DNA of 64,000 bases from Microbotryum silenes-acaulis. Lineage: Eukaryota; Basidiomycota; Microbotryomycetes; Microbotryales; Microbotryaceae. Below the pieces are notes generated by a model, which saw nothing but the letters and a program-made list of their open reading frames with translations, had not been told where the DNA came from and ran no database searches. The stretch is from the NCBI GenBank assembly GCA_003665825.1, contig QPFY01000015.1:248001-312000 (forward strand), read 5' to 3'. The number at the start of each line of letters is the position of its first letter. The first letter of the stretch is position 1. A program made the position numbers and the translations under genes. Of this stretch, positions 1 to 16,193 are shown one piece after another.

Positions 1-447
1 AGGTTGACCCGTTGCTGAAGCCAATCGGTCCACCAGCGTAGTCTTGCCCGACGATGCAGAACCTGTTAGTGGCGAGAAACGTCAGTGATCTGCGCACGTC
101 GAATCTTGTACGAGCTAGTTCGCTGCGACGCTGTCTGGGCTTAGGAGACACCTCCTCTCCCACTTGGCTGCGATGCTCCAGTGCTCACCCAGCACGATAC
201 AGTTCTTGGTCGACACGTTCCTCGAACTCGATACGCTATCCAGGATCGAACCCCACAGGTCCTGCGTGCCAGGAATGCCACTCGGCCCTGTCGTCGTCGA
301 GGTCGTGCCAGCTCCTGCGGCCGCTCCGTTCGCGTGATCATGGCTGGTTCCGACGGTCGTGGCTGGGGCAGAGGTGGGAGCGGTGCCGTTCGGTAGGATG
401 GTCATGCTCGATTTGATCGGTGATGTTGGAGGTCGAGGCCGATCCAT
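1..447 (-). CDS. Dynein light intermediate chain, 5' part (runs off left edge)
   Basis: The protein is a P-loop-like subunit that binds cytoplasmic dynein heavy chain and links the motor to cargo. I see ATG at 447, exon 1 447-189 and exon 2 62-1, split by an intron at 188-63 (GTGAGC...ACTAACAG). The splice joins the phase-1 G of exon 1 to exon 2. The product has a low-complexity Thr/Ala/Gly N-terminus, then DLWGSILDSVSSSRN, a strand CIVLGG and a Walker A loop GSASSGKTTL with the Gly-Lys-Thr intact. An LW..IL block followed by a P-loop is characteristic of dynein light intermediate chains, although other small P-loop GTPases are possible. Only about 107 residues lie in the window, so the C-terminal heavy-chain-binding region is not seen. 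Confidence 0.7.
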
Positions 448-794
448 TTCTGCGCGGTCGCCAGACGAGCGCGTACAGATGTCGATCGCAGCTCCAAGGA
501 GGATGTTGGCCCAAGTCTACACGCGTCGCACAACGCCCACACGCCACACGCGCCTCTCGCGATTCGCCGCGATATCTCTCCTGTGGTCGGGTTCAAAGGT
601 TGGCTTTTATTCCAACCAGAGTGATCGCAGCCCAAAACACCAAGTAGCGCCGAGTACTTGAATTCTTTCGAAAATATTCACCATTCCAATTGGGTTCTTC
701 TCAATTTTCGATACAAGCAACGAGGTGGCCATCAGATTTTTGATGGAAACCCCCCCAACCCATTCCCCGACGCCCGACGCTGCACACCCCCTTC
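448..794. other. Intergenic, promoter of the dynein chain gene and 3' region of the PrpD gene
   Basis: Both flanking genes are on the minus strand, so this gap holds the upstream region of the dynein chain gene and the 3' UTR of the methylcitrate dehydratase gene. I see no conserved ORF, repeat or RNA gene in it. Confidence 0.5.
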
Positions 795-3052
795 TTAAGC
801 CTTGGTGACGAACATGTCGACAAACTCGTTGACGGGCATCTTCTCCAACCTGGCCTGGTCCGCGACGGCCTTGACGATCTTGTCGACGTGGCTCGCCTCA
901 AAGTGGGGCTCGATGTGGCGCTTGAACTTGGCGTTCAACAACGGCTCGCCCTCTTCCCTTCGACGACGGTGACCGACGGGGTAGTCGATGTGCACCTCGT
1001 CCAACACGGTACCGTCCTTCAACGTGATCGTCAACGCATTGCCGATGTAACGCTTCTCCGGGTCGTGGTACTCCTCGGAGAAGGTCTTTTCCTCGACGCA
1101 GTAAATTTTCGCGCGCAACTCGTCGATCCTCGGATCGGCGGCGACACGGTCCGTGTAGTCCTCCGAGGTCAAGCGACCAAAGATCAACGGCACCGCGACC
1201 ATGTACTGGATCGTGTGGTCACGATCGGCAAAGTTGGCGAGAGGGCCCGATTTGTCGATGATGCGGATCGCGGCCTCTTGGGTCCTGATCTTGACCTCCT
1301 TGATATCGTCCGAGCTCTTACCCATCTCCTTGAACTTGGAGTGCAGGATCATCGCGGCCTCGGCGGCGGTTTGAGCGTGGAACTCGGCCGGGAACGAGAT
1401 CTTGAACAAGATGTTCTCCATGATGTACGAGCCGTAAGCGCGTTGGAACTTGAACTCCTGGCCCTTGAAGAGCACGTCGTAGAAGCCCCACGTCTTGGCG
1501 GTCAAGACGGTCGGGATTCCCATCTGGCCGCGCTGGACGGCCAAAGCGAGGTGCACGGCACGCTGGCACGCATCACCGGCGGACCACGACTTGCGGGAAC
1601 CGGCGTTGGGCGCATGGCGGAACGTGCGAAGCGACTGGCCATCGACAAACGCCTGCGAGACGACATCGACGGTTTGCGAGTGCGACAGGCCGAGCAACTT
1701 GGAGACAACGGCAGCCGAGGCAAGCTTGACGAGCACGACGTGGTCGAGACCGACGCGGTTGAACGAGTTCTCCAACGCAAAGCATCCCTGGATTTCGTGG
1801 GCCATGATCATGCCGGCCAAGACGTCCTTGACGGTCAAAGGGGCCTTGCCGTTGGCGACGTTGGTGCGCGAGATCCAGTCCGAGACGGCGAGAATGGCGC
1901 CGAGGTTGTCGGAGGGGTGACCCCACTCGGCCGCGAGCCAGCAGCTGTTGGACAAGACGTTTGTTCGTCAGAAAGGAGGATTCTGTCGACGTAGCCCTAT
2001 TTGGACTGACTCATTGAAATCGAGCCACCGGATCTGAGTGCCGATAGCGAAAGCGGCCCGGCTGTACAGTGCATGCATGCATCATGGTCAGTTTTGCTAA
2101 TCACATAGGGTCGCCCCCCACCCGTATAGAGAAGTGTTGTCGCCTACACAGGGTCCATCTGGTAAGGGGTTCCGGGGACTTTGGATCCGTTGGGGACGAT
2201 TGTGCCCTGAAAAGGCGCAGGAAAGCGTCAGACCAAAGCTTTCTCTGCAATCATGAATGTAGAGAGTGAAAAAGCTTACCTCGACAATCGGGGGCATCAA
2301 AGCGGCGCAGTCGGGGTCGACACGCAGGCCCTCCAGCCCACAGCCGATCGTGTCGATCAAGCACAAGCGAGCGGTGTAGTACGCGAGGTCAGAGTCGATC
2401 TGATTGAAAGAAAAAGGTTCCGTGGCTCAGCCTAAGGTGCGTGGCTAGGTCACGGTGTGCTGTAGTGGTCGCTGTGTGGCTGTGACCGCTCGCTGGGGCC
2501 TCCGCTTTGCCGGCGTTCCCGACGGCCTTTCTCCGCTTTAGCCGATCTAACCGGCCCATCAGGCCCAGCCACGAAGCCGCCGTTCCGCTTCTCTTCTAGG
2601 CGGGATCCATCCTCCGGGGCACACCTCCACTTCTGGATGAGCACACGGTCCTAGTCCGTCTCGACCTGGCCTCCTCTTCCTCACGCCCCTTTGATCGTTC
2701 CCCCATGGGTAGTACCCCCCTTCCTCGACCGGGAGGCGCGAGACGGGAACAGCCCAGCTTCAGCTTCTGTCCGACGAAAAGATAACCAACGCACCTTGTA
2801 GTTGTGCACATAGTCGGCGATATCAATCAAGACCTGATCCGGATCAGGACGCTTGGCATCCTCGCCATGGTGACTGGACGACATCCTGATCGCACCTAGA
2901 ACGGAAGACGGACGACGACCGAGTTGCTGGAGCGGAGTGATCGACGACGAGCGAAGCAGCGACGACGCGCCGGCACGGACGATGGAGGGAGTGGTGGTGG
3001 TGCTACGACGAGTCGCGGATCGGGCAGTCGAGGAAAAGGCGCGGCGGAGCAT
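795..3052 (-). CDS. PDH1: 2-methylcitrate dehydratase, mitochondrial (PrpD family)
   Basis: It dehydrates 2-methylcitrate to 2-methyl-cis-aconitate in the methylcitrate cycle, which removes propionyl-CoA in mitochondria. Five exons fit: 3052-2795, 2399-2280, 2206-2148, 2061-2011 and 1944-795. They sum to 1638 nt, or 545 aa, close to the fungal family length. Splicing yields conserved PrpD blocks: HNYKIDSDLAYYTARL, DTIGCGLEGL, TIVPNGSKVPGTPYQMDPV, RWLDFND and WLAAEWGHPSDNLGA. I chose the Met at 3052 because the following residues (MLRRAFSSTARSATRRS, rich in Arg/Ser/Ala) look like a mitochondrial presequence. An in-frame Met 30 residues upstream at 3142 is possible but would precede this presequence with acidic sequence. 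No frameshift or stop is seen. Confidence 0.9.
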
Positions 3053-3620
3053 CACCTTTCTTGAGGCCGTGAGGAGGTGGGCTGCGGTAGGGAAAGAAGG
3101 AGGGGAGGCGGAAACGCTTCCAAAGTCGACCGTGCGCGGCAAGCTTACGAGAGCTCACGAGCGGCTACGAGCGGGGCCGCAGCCTGGGCCGCGCTGGCCC
3201 TGTCGGAACTCCGCGCTAAATGCGCCGCGCCGAAGCACCAGTGGATCTACGCCGTGAAAAGGTCACGAAAATGCCGTAATGGCCGAGGCTGATGCCCCAA
3301 CGCTTGTCGCACGGCGTTTGCCTTGTAGGGACTTCTCACGCGCAACGACCTACCCCACTCCTGGCATCACCCGACTCTCTACAACAACTCCTATGGTCTC
3401 TGGGCAGAAAATTGGCCTCTTGACGACGCGGTCTCGCGCAACTCACGAGAGCGCGCTCGAGCGAGCAGCAGAAATTAGCCCCACGGTATGATTTCACTCT
3501 AAGGTCACTAAGGAGAGTCGAAGAGATGGAAGAATGGACAGTCTAGGTTATGGATATTATATGTGTAGATGTGTGAGGGATTCAGGAAAATACGAGGCGG
3601 GCCCGGGGAAATTGGTCGCT
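3053..3620. other. Intergenic, PrpD gene upstream region
   Basis: This is the promoter side of the PrpD gene and the 3' side of the carbonic anhydrase gene. I see no supported gene. Open frames here lack conserved motifs and look like GC-rich noise. Confidence 0.4.
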
Positions 3621-5001
3621 TTAGACCTGATCGAATTGCTCGCACTCCTCGTATGTCCTCTTGGGACCCGAGAGAGACGGTGCACGCTGGTTGACTGTAG
3701 CGCGTATGACAGTATCAAAATCCAGTTCCTCCCGACAGGGACCAAGCACCTCGCGCTGGACTCACTTCCGCTGTACCCGACATCGAGATCCCTCAACTTG
3801 GCTGTACCCTACAAACCACAGAGCACCCCCGTTGTCAGTCTGATCTGATCTTACGCGCAAAAGAACACAGCCCTTCCCCAAACTTACGACATGGTACACC
3901 CAACCATGAACGCTGATCTTCCTGCCTTCGGCCCAGACGTCCTTCATCAACTGGCTCTCGGCGATCGCCTTGACCGTGTTGGCGACATGTTGGTCCGTCA
4001 ATTTGGAGACGAGGGCCTCGTCCTCAGCGGACGCGACATGCGATTCCTGGATCTGTTCTGTCGCGAGCGATTTGATCTGAGGGCACCAAAAGGGTCTTTC
4101 AACGAAAGGGGGCTCGGCAAAGGCTATCGGGAGTGATGGCTACTCACAGGAGCGATCCATCTTCCAACAACCTCTTCTGTACGATTGCTGGGCTCGATCT
4201 CCTTGCCTGCCGCTTTATCGGCGACAGCACCGGCCAGAGCGGCCTTCACACCACCGCATCCCGTGTGGCCTATTTTGGACATAGGCATCCCAAAAACAAA
4301 CAAAAACGTCGTCATCAATTTTTGATCTATGACTCCAAGCTTCGAGTTTACCAATGAGACTGACCGCAAACGATAATGGCTTGGATCTTGAGGACATTGA
4401 TGGCGAAGAGGAACGCCGACATGGCCGAAGGGTCATTCTCATCGAAGCGATTGGCGACGTTGCGCTGGAGATATGCAGAATGTAAAAGCCAGAGATCAGG
4501 ATGCCGTGTAAGAACGCATCGAACTTTTTTTATGTACTCATGTACTCACATGAACGAAAATGGATCCGGGTAAAACACCCGTGCTCCTGCGATGCGGCGA
4601 TCATCCAGCCCGGGAAGAAATCAGAGGCATCAGTTTCCCGCTAGCATCCCCAATCGAATTCAACCGGGCGAAGATACTCGTGCGAGTGCCGGCTCAATTG
4701 AATGGTTGGCCTCGAGAGGCGAGACGGTCCGATGGGAATGAAAGCTCGAACTCACAACTCTGCACTGACACGACTGTCGGAGCAACCCAACCACAAAACC
4801 TTGGGGGATTGGCCCTTTGCGAGCTGCTTAAGCAAACCCGGGTCGGATTGGGCGAACTTGTGAGCGTAGGCCTGTTAGACCGCCGAGTCGCCGAACTTGT
4901 CAGCGTCATCGAACTAGTCGTAGGTGAGATCGGTTTAGTGAGTCTTCCTTCACCTTGTTGGTATCGAGAATACCTCTGAGGAACTCATTATTGTCCGACA
5001 T
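3621..5001 (-). CDS. NCE103: Beta-class carbonic anhydrase
   Basis: The enzyme interconverts CO2 and bicarbonate using zinc. In fungi it supplies bicarbonate for carboxylases and takes part in CO2 sensing. Eight exons fit: 5001-4954, 4871-4756, 4586-4550, 4464-4365, 4269-4148, 4076-3888, 3808-3766 and 3694-3621. They total 729 nt, or 242 aa. The beta-CA signature is complete across introns. CSDSRV gives zinc ligand Cys and the Asp-Arg dyad, GSIFVHRNVAN follows, and GHTGCGGVKAAL gives the His and Cys ligands. The Met at 5001 starts MSDNNEFLRGI. The C-terminus GWVYHV-GTAKLRDLDV matches the usual beta-CA end, and the last short exon adds about 24 residues. Exon 3 is only 37 nt. The assignment is strong; the exact 3' terminal exon is inferred from reading frame. 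Confidence 0.88.
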
Positions 5002-6026
5002 GGTTGACGAGAAGGGTCGACTGGGGTTGGGAACGGGACGAGTTGAGTAAGACTGTTGCAGACAGTCGACAACGGCGAGGGGTCGGATGAGAGTGCGGAT
5101 ATCAACATCACTCGAGACACAAGCCCCTCCGGAAACGTCTCCACATCGTCCCTCTTCTGTCCCCGCCCGAGCTAGTTGTCAGGGGCTTCTAAGGGGCTCG
5201 CCCTCCGCCGTAATGACGACATCTTTTGGGGGGAGAGGGTGGGGACGGCGGATTGCCCGAGCCACGAGGCGAGTCGCAGAGCATTGCCTATCGTTGCGTG
5301 GACTCACGACTAGGCTGGTAGGTGAACGATGAGCAAGTTGGGCAGTGATGTCCGTTGTAATTAAGGTAGGACGCGAGGACGCAGCAGCAACCGCGGCGGA
5401 ACTGAAGCTTTTGGAACGGAGCTTATCGCTCGAGGGCAAGTGGTGCGGCTCCGCAACGGAACGCTTGCGAAGAAATGCGGGGGACGGTCCAACCACAGAT
5501 GACACGAGGCGAGCAGAGGAGCGAGGCGAGCGTACGATCGAACCGAGTCGATGACGGATGACGGATGAGACGCTGCGGGAAGCCAGCTTGAACCAACCCA
5601 GGGGATGGGTAGCGATGGATTGTCGCAGAGAGAGAGAGCGATCGTGTGTGCACCCGAGCAGACACTCTCGCGACGACCGGCGACGACCGGCGAAGACCGG
5701 GCGCTCGCCTTTAAGCAGTGTCTAGGCTCAGATAAAGATGGATGCCGCCGGCAAAGGTGCAATAGCCGAAGTTAAGGTTGGGAATACTCTTGATCAATCA
5801 CCAATCAAGCAAGCAAGTATAAAAAGTGCCAGAATTGAAAAGGAAAAATACGCAATATACGCTAAACAAATCACGATATCAGGTCCCTTCTATGAATTCC
5901 GAATACCCAATCATGGCGGTATCTACAGCAAATGAAGTGTACGTGTTCTGCATCAAAGTCTGGCCCAAATGTAGCCTCCTCCAGGGTTGACCAGGTCCGC
6001 GCCACCTGTGACACTTGCGGGCCATT
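5002..6026. other. Intergenic, carbonic anhydrase upstream region and left flank of the copia element
   Basis: I find no supported gene here. There is a short purine-rich GA tract near 5625-5640 and a tandem CGACCGG-type stretch near 5670-5700. Several open frames up to 133 codons are present but none has a recognisable motif. Confidence 0.4.
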
Positions 6027-10461
<4,435 letters not shown>

Positions 10462-12126
10462 TGGAACTATCGACCCCTCAAGCCTTCCTCTTTGAGACAG
10501 CACGCCGAAACCCCATTCTCGTCTGTTGGTGGGGTGGTAAATGGGTGCGTGTCAGCACGATGATGCATGACGATGATGATGTTGATGATGATGCTGTTGA
10601 CGATTTTGATAATGTTGATGTTGTTGATGTTATTGATGATGATGATGATGATGATGGATAATCGAGTGAGCTCGAGTCCGAGTCGACTCGGGAGCCCCCC
10701 TGTGCGATCGATCGACCGGTGCGGGCAGCAACGTTGCATGACAAGCTGACTCACCGTGACCAATAGGTCGCATAAGTCAAGTTGAAGGTATGATCATTGA
10801 GGATGAAGGCGAATAGCCTTCACGAAGCTGTGAGAGGTGAGGGTGATCATCTAGTGGTGGGCTTGGTTCAGCATGAGTCCTAGGCTCGTAGCACCACCAG
10901 CGAATTAGAGACCGCCCGGCCGTCCCACCCCACTGCCCCGATCAGCAACGATCGAGCAAAAGCAAGGAGTAAGTGGTAAAGAAAGCACTCACGGATCAGA
11001 GGTTTCTAGTCTGTTTAAAGAGATCATTGCTAGTCTTGAGTGACAGGTGACCGAATGAGGCCTCGGAATCTTTGCGCTCGCTCGGCCCAAAGCGCAGCGT
11101 CAGGCTGATGAAGAAGAAAGAGAGGGAGAGGTGTGCGAGGTGGTTGCTGACGTGGGGTTGGGCCAAATGGGCGCCTGATAGGACGAGTAAGATCAGTAAA
11201 GCCACCGCTTCTGATCTTCTCCATCTCTGCCGAGCGTTGAGCGGCGCGGCGCAGCGCGGCGCGGATCTGAAGCGAAATCGCGGACAGGAGCGCGTGCACC
11301 CCACATCGAGGTCAACGATCCACCCCTCGGAAAGACGGGATATCATGTCGATCAAGCTGGATCAAGCCTCAGCATGTAGTTTGAGTGTTGGAATCGTGGC
11401 GATCGATACCGTAGTTGTTGCTCCAGCAGCTTCGCCCGAGCTGGAGCGACCTCGCTTTCACCCCTTTACTGCGAATTCCGACGCGGAGCTGGGTCGCGGT
11501 GCGGAGCTCACTCAAGAGCTCGGATATTTTCGAGTGCTGATCAGGGAAGTATGAATCCGACTTCAGCTCAGCCTGCTTCGAAGATGTTTGCTCGACTGGA
11601 GCCTGAGCCCCACGTGTCACGTGACCTTTCATCGATTTGTTGTCTCGTGCACGTTCCCGCCATGGCTCCCACAGGTACTCTCATACCGGCTTTCATCATA
11701 CCGCCTAGTGCCCCGCTACTCACTCTTCACGCAACACTTGACGACGGATTGTGGCCCTCGCCTCGCTCCCCTCCGAGTCCGCCCCGCCGGTATGAGATTG
11801 CGTACGCGATTGTTTCACGGCTTCGCCCTCAGCTAAAACCTCCGCTTTGATTTGTTTCTCTCGATTCCCCCCCACCGCATCCCGGTCTCTTGTCAAATTA
11901 CGCCTCCCAGATTTTTCGGAGCGTTTTCAACACGTGGCCGTCGTTGCCAGTAGCGCGTCATCATCTGAGCCACCACTGGTCGTACCGCCGCCGTCATTGC
12001 CGCTGCCCCGCGGCCGCCTGCACGTGCTGAGGCTTGGAGGCCCACTGTTCCGGAAAACGACTCGCGACTGCCCATCTACCTCGCACCCTTCGCTCCAACG
12101 CTCATTTGTCCGGATAGCACACCACG
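10462..12126. other. Intergenic region with GAT microsatellite, EFR3 upstream region
   Basis: It contains an imperfect (GAT)n/(GTT)n trinucleotide tract at about 10557-10662. No further supported gene is seen before the EFR3 start at 12127. Open frames of 60-160 codons here carry no recognisable motif. C/T-rich stretches just upstream of 12127 fit a fungal promoter/5' UTR. Confidence 0.4.
10557..10662. repeat. GAT-type trinucleotide microsatellite
   Basis: The tract is built of GAT and GTT triplets with scattered interruptions, ending in an uninterrupted run of GAT units at about 10634-10655. It starts about 95 bp from the truncated 5' LTR end. Confidence 0.85.
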
Positions 12127-15100
12127 ATGCCGCCCTTCTTCAAGTCGAACCACCTTAAGCTGATTGACGCGTGCTACGCCGTCGACCTCGGCTCGGGTAC
12201 GACGACCGAGCTGCCCGGCGCGGTGTCCAACTCGCTCGGCAAGCTCACCTTCTACGCCTCGGGGCGTCCCAAGAAGATCCCCAAGGTCACGTCGGTACTC
12301 CTCGAGCGGGCCGAGAAGATTGCGCGTGCAGCCCAGTCCGGTGGGGTCAACAGCAAGGCCCGCGGTGGGCTCGCGGTGACGCTGGACGTGATGAGGGCCC
12401 TCGTCGTCGAGTGTCGAGACGAGCTGTCGTGCTTCGTTGCGCATGCTCTTCGCTGTGTCGAGCTGGGCTTGACCAGGAACAAAACGCAGCAGAGGGACGT
12501 GCCGCTCGAGGCAAAGGCAGCCTCATTGGTCAGTTCTACCGCGTGGCTCTCACTCGTGTTCCCCAGCCCCACAAACGCCCCCCGTCCCGGCCCGCCCCCG
12601 TCCCTCATTGTCCGTACTGACTTGACCCAGGTTCGTTCTCGGTTTGCTTCCAGTTCATTGCCGTATCGATCTACTCAACAGCTCCCTTTCAAAGCCTCAA
12701 CGATGAAGCCGGCAAGCTGTATCTGCGCTGTGTGGCACTCATCTCGTCACTCGCCCAGCTTACCGGCGACCAAACCAGGTCAGTCACTGCGGCTTCAATC
12801 TTACTAAAGTCGTGAATATATGACCAATCTCAGCACTTTTGGGTGTACAGCGGCTCGAGACTGGTCGCACTGCAGGCCATCAAAGGAACGGTCACGTCCG
12901 AGCTTCTATACTCGGCTTCGTCCGACTATGACAGTCTCGTCGAAGAGATCGCACCGGCTTTGCTGCAGAACGTCATCGACCTTCCCTCAGACCAACTCAC
13001 GAAGCAGTAGGTTGATTTTGAGCAACTTTGTACGACTCCGATTGATGCCAACTAACGTTTCACCGCACCTCACCTTCGTCAGCATCTTTGCCGATGACGA
13101 TCCCGACTCCGCGTTTTCGACCGTCAGCGTCGGACCTTTGGCCGATCGGAAAGTACGAGAAATCGAACCGTCCAATGAGCCCTCAAGCGATCAGGTCGGC
13201 AAGGAAGCGCTCGACATCCTCCGCTCGCTCGCTCATCTGTCGCACGGAGCCCAGCTCTCGTCGATGCTGACCGCGATGGGCAACTATCTCGATCGAGCTC
13301 GCGGCGGCGCTCTGTGGAAGGAACGTACACTCGTCACTTGGTTGGGCAAAACGATCATCGCCGCATGCCCCGTTCAATATCGAGCGACCGTGGTGGGGTG
13401 GTGGTTGGATATGATCATCGAGATCGACGACACCGACGCGACACCAAAATCCGAAGCGCTGCTTTACACGCTTGCGCAAATCTTGCGGGGTCCTACAAGT
13501 CTCGTTGGGCTTGGAATCGGTGGCGTGTTGAATCAGTTGACGTCGCTCGTCGTCAAGAGGTGCCCGTGGGGTGACAAGGATCCTCTGACGAAGCCATTAC
13601 TGGCAACCATCTCTTCATTGGCTTCGTCGCACGTTTACTATGTCGACCAGGTCAATGACATCGTCTCGGACCTGATTGAGACAATCCGATCCGTTCGCGA
13701 CGGCGCCGGGGTCGCAGCACGCCTCAACGAACGCGAGCGCTTCCGTGCCTTGCGACAGCTCTCCGGTGCGCTCAAGCAAGTTTTGCTCGAAGCAGCCAAG
13801 TCGAGTGACTCGATCAAGATCGCCGTACCTGTCAAAGCGAACGGTGTCAACGGTCATGACGCGAGGAGCAGAACCTTCTCGACAACCGGTCAAAAGGACG
13901 ACTTCGGTCGGCCCAAGATGCGCGTTGCCGAAGCCGGGAAACGGAATCGCATCTCCCCCGAGGTCTTTATGGGGTCCTTGTTCCTCCTTACACAAAACGA
14001 CGCCATCGCTCGAACGGACTATGAGCGAGCGCTCTTGCTCTACGTCGCGAACGAGTTGGCGATCCCCGAAGACGAGGAGGATGTCGCGACGGATTCGACA
14101 TCGAGCTTTGCCAAGTTCTGTCGAGCCTTATTCACCTCGATTCAGGAGTTAGCTCTTTCACCTATACTGCGGCCCGCGGTCAATAACTATGGACGGGCTC
14201 TCTCGAGAAGGACCTCGGGCGCTGCTTCCGTTCGTTCGGGGAGATCGCGCAGGAAAAGGACATCGTCCGCTGCGGCCGATTCGCTCTCCTCCGTCGCTTC
14301 GGCTGCCGACTATGCGGCCTTGGTCGAGATCCTGCGGTCCTTCATTGCGCGCAGATCGGCGACGGCCGTCGTCAACGTCGTGCCCATGTTGATCGCTCTC
14401 CAGAAGAGTGCCGCGCGGTGGGGATCCACGGCCGAAACCGATGGTCACATTGTTCCCCAAACCGATGAACGCACTCAGGCATGCCGAGAACTTGTCGCCC
14501 AAACATTCCATACGATCGGAGAAGTTTGGGGAGCGACCGAGACCCAACGGTTGGCCGCACAAGCCGTGCATGCATTGAGCCCTTCGGTTTTGCCTCGTTT
14601 GGGCGCTTCGACCTCGGGAGAGTTCGCTGCAAGAGCTTCTCCTGCTTCGTCGCAGATCGACCTGGCGGGTGTCATTGATGGGCTGGCGTCGAGCTTGAAC
14701 TTGCAACAAGCTGCTGGGCAAGGGTTGGGGAACGCACTGGTCCAGCCTTGGCAGCCTGAGATCTTGGTCGATGGTGAGCCTGGCGTCGTGTTGTCCTCGT
14801 TCATATAAAGCAGCCGATCACTGACAGCCCTGCTCAATACAGGACGATCACTCGGTTCAGGACCGTACGGCCACGGCAATCGCTCCGTCACGAACCTCAG
14901 CAACGTCGGTCTCAACCGCGGTGGTTCCATGGCCGAACGACGATCGCTCCGAGCGCCTTCGCTTGTCGATCTCCAATCCTCTCTCGGAAGTCGAGCCGCC
15001 AGTGCACGAGGAAGTGCGGCCGCCTCTATCGCCAGTACGAATGCGTATTCGTTGGCCAACTCTGCAAATGCACCCGGTACGGGCGCCCCTTCGGGTCGGA

Positions 15101-15210
15101 GGACGAGCAAGGCCAAGGCTTCGGCGGTGTTGGACCGTTTAAGCGTCTCCGCGGCCAAGAAGACGTCCGTCGTCTTGCCTCAGGCTCCGAGAGGAAATGG
15201 AGAGGTCTAA
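12127..15210 (+). CDS. EFR3: EFR3-like plasma-membrane scaffold for PI4-kinase
   Basis: EFR3 anchors the phosphatidylinositol 4-kinase complex (Stt4-Ypp1) to the plasma membrane. Five exons fit: 12127-12528, 12654-12778, 12851-13006, 13083-14773 and 14843-15210. They sum to 2742 nt, or 913 aa. The N-terminus MPPFFKSNHLKLIDACY holds a cysteine in the usual lipidation position and the conserved HLKLID(A/S)CYP-like block. Next come helical-repeat sequences (FIAVSIYSTAPFQSL, ALDILRSLAHLSHGAQLSSM, ISPEVFMGSLFLLTQNDAIARTDYERAL) expected for this HEAT-like protein. The C-terminal 250 residues are Ser/Ala/Arg-rich and probably disordered, with many potential phosphosites. I saw no internal stop or frame problem. 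The identity rests on the N-terminal block, length and architecture. Confidence 0.78.
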
Positions 15211-16193
15211 AGCGAATAAGATACATACCCAATAAAATTGCTCTCCGTGAAGGACGAAGCATACCCTACCGTTCGGCCCGTCCCCAATCGGACACTCGTC
15301 TCCCTTAGTACTCTCCATTTTAATACCTATTTTCATTTTCCATGGATTGCATTTTCCCCATTTTTTGTTTTTGTTTTCGGCTTCGTGCTCTTTTCTGTTC
15401 TGCATTCGGAAATTTTGCTGTAATGCCAACGGATCGCCATCTTAACTCGGGCCCATGAGGTCGAGGGTCAGTGTATGCAGTTCGGCCTCCGGCTGCGTAG
15501 GTGCCGCTGTGCCGTAATCACCGAGCCGACTCTGAGACAAAGGGAGCACGATAAAGTGCTGGTGGGAACAAGCGAGCAATTTGCCAAGATCTCTCCAGGA
15601 CTCGTGAATTCTCATCAGAGTTCCGTCGCCGCGGAGCAGAGACAGTATTCAAAGCCTGATGCTCGAGTTGCTCGGTCGTCCGCATGAGCTCCGGACAAGC
15701 CGCATTCCCGCGCCGATTCCAAATCACGCCTTTTCAAAGCTCGCTCGCGTGTGCTTGCTTTCACGCCCAAGCTTCGTTTTCTGGCCCCGATCTGGTTCTC
15801 CGTGACGATCCCAACAACTCTTCAGCCTGCTTTCTTTTTTGTAGCAGAGCCTTTGCTTTTCCTCCCCATCCACGTTGTTCCTCCGTCCCGAACCACCTCT
15901 GCTTTCGTGTAAGTGCTTTTAGACGAGCGCACTGAGTAGACAAAATAAAAGGACCCGGCGTAAGGTTGCAAGTTGTTGTTGCGACCCGCGAGCCAATTGG
16001 TTGAGCGCCAGCCACGCGGGCCGATTGGTCGAATCAGGCATCGAGATTGTCTCCGAGGCATGATTGCATGAGCTCACCCGGTTACGAAACTGCCTGTCCT
16101 TTGCTCTTGTACTTACACCCATCTCCCGAATTGAATCGTTCGACACCCTCTCTTACAGCTTCATTTTCTCGCGCGCGGAAGCACAGTCAAATC
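15211..16193. other. Intergenic, EFR3 3' region and transporter upstream region
   Basis: An A/T-rich segment at about 15300-15425 fits the EFR3 3' UTR. The rest is GC-balanced with pyrimidine-rich stretches near 15830-15900 and before 16194. No supported gene. Confidence 0.4.

Noticed and set aside
888..1994. Plus-strand open frame of 368 codons opposite the PrpD gene
   Set aside because: It is the antisense of a conserved, well-supported exon; its composition (Arg/Gly/Val/Asp-rich) is typical of a GC-rich shadow frame.
5345..5935. Short frames upstream of the carbonic anhydrase gene
   Set aside because: No motif, start context or intron logic; nucleotide composition looks non-coding.
10557..10662. 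Possible CRISPR-like or regulatory array
   Set aside because: It is a simple trinucleotide microsatellite with no spacers; CRISPR arrays are not expected in a fungal nuclear genome.
12528..12653. Alternative acceptor at 12630 in EFR3 intron 1
   Set aside because: Using the earlier CAG shifts the frame and loses the FIAVSIYSTAPF block; the acceptor at 12653 keeps it.
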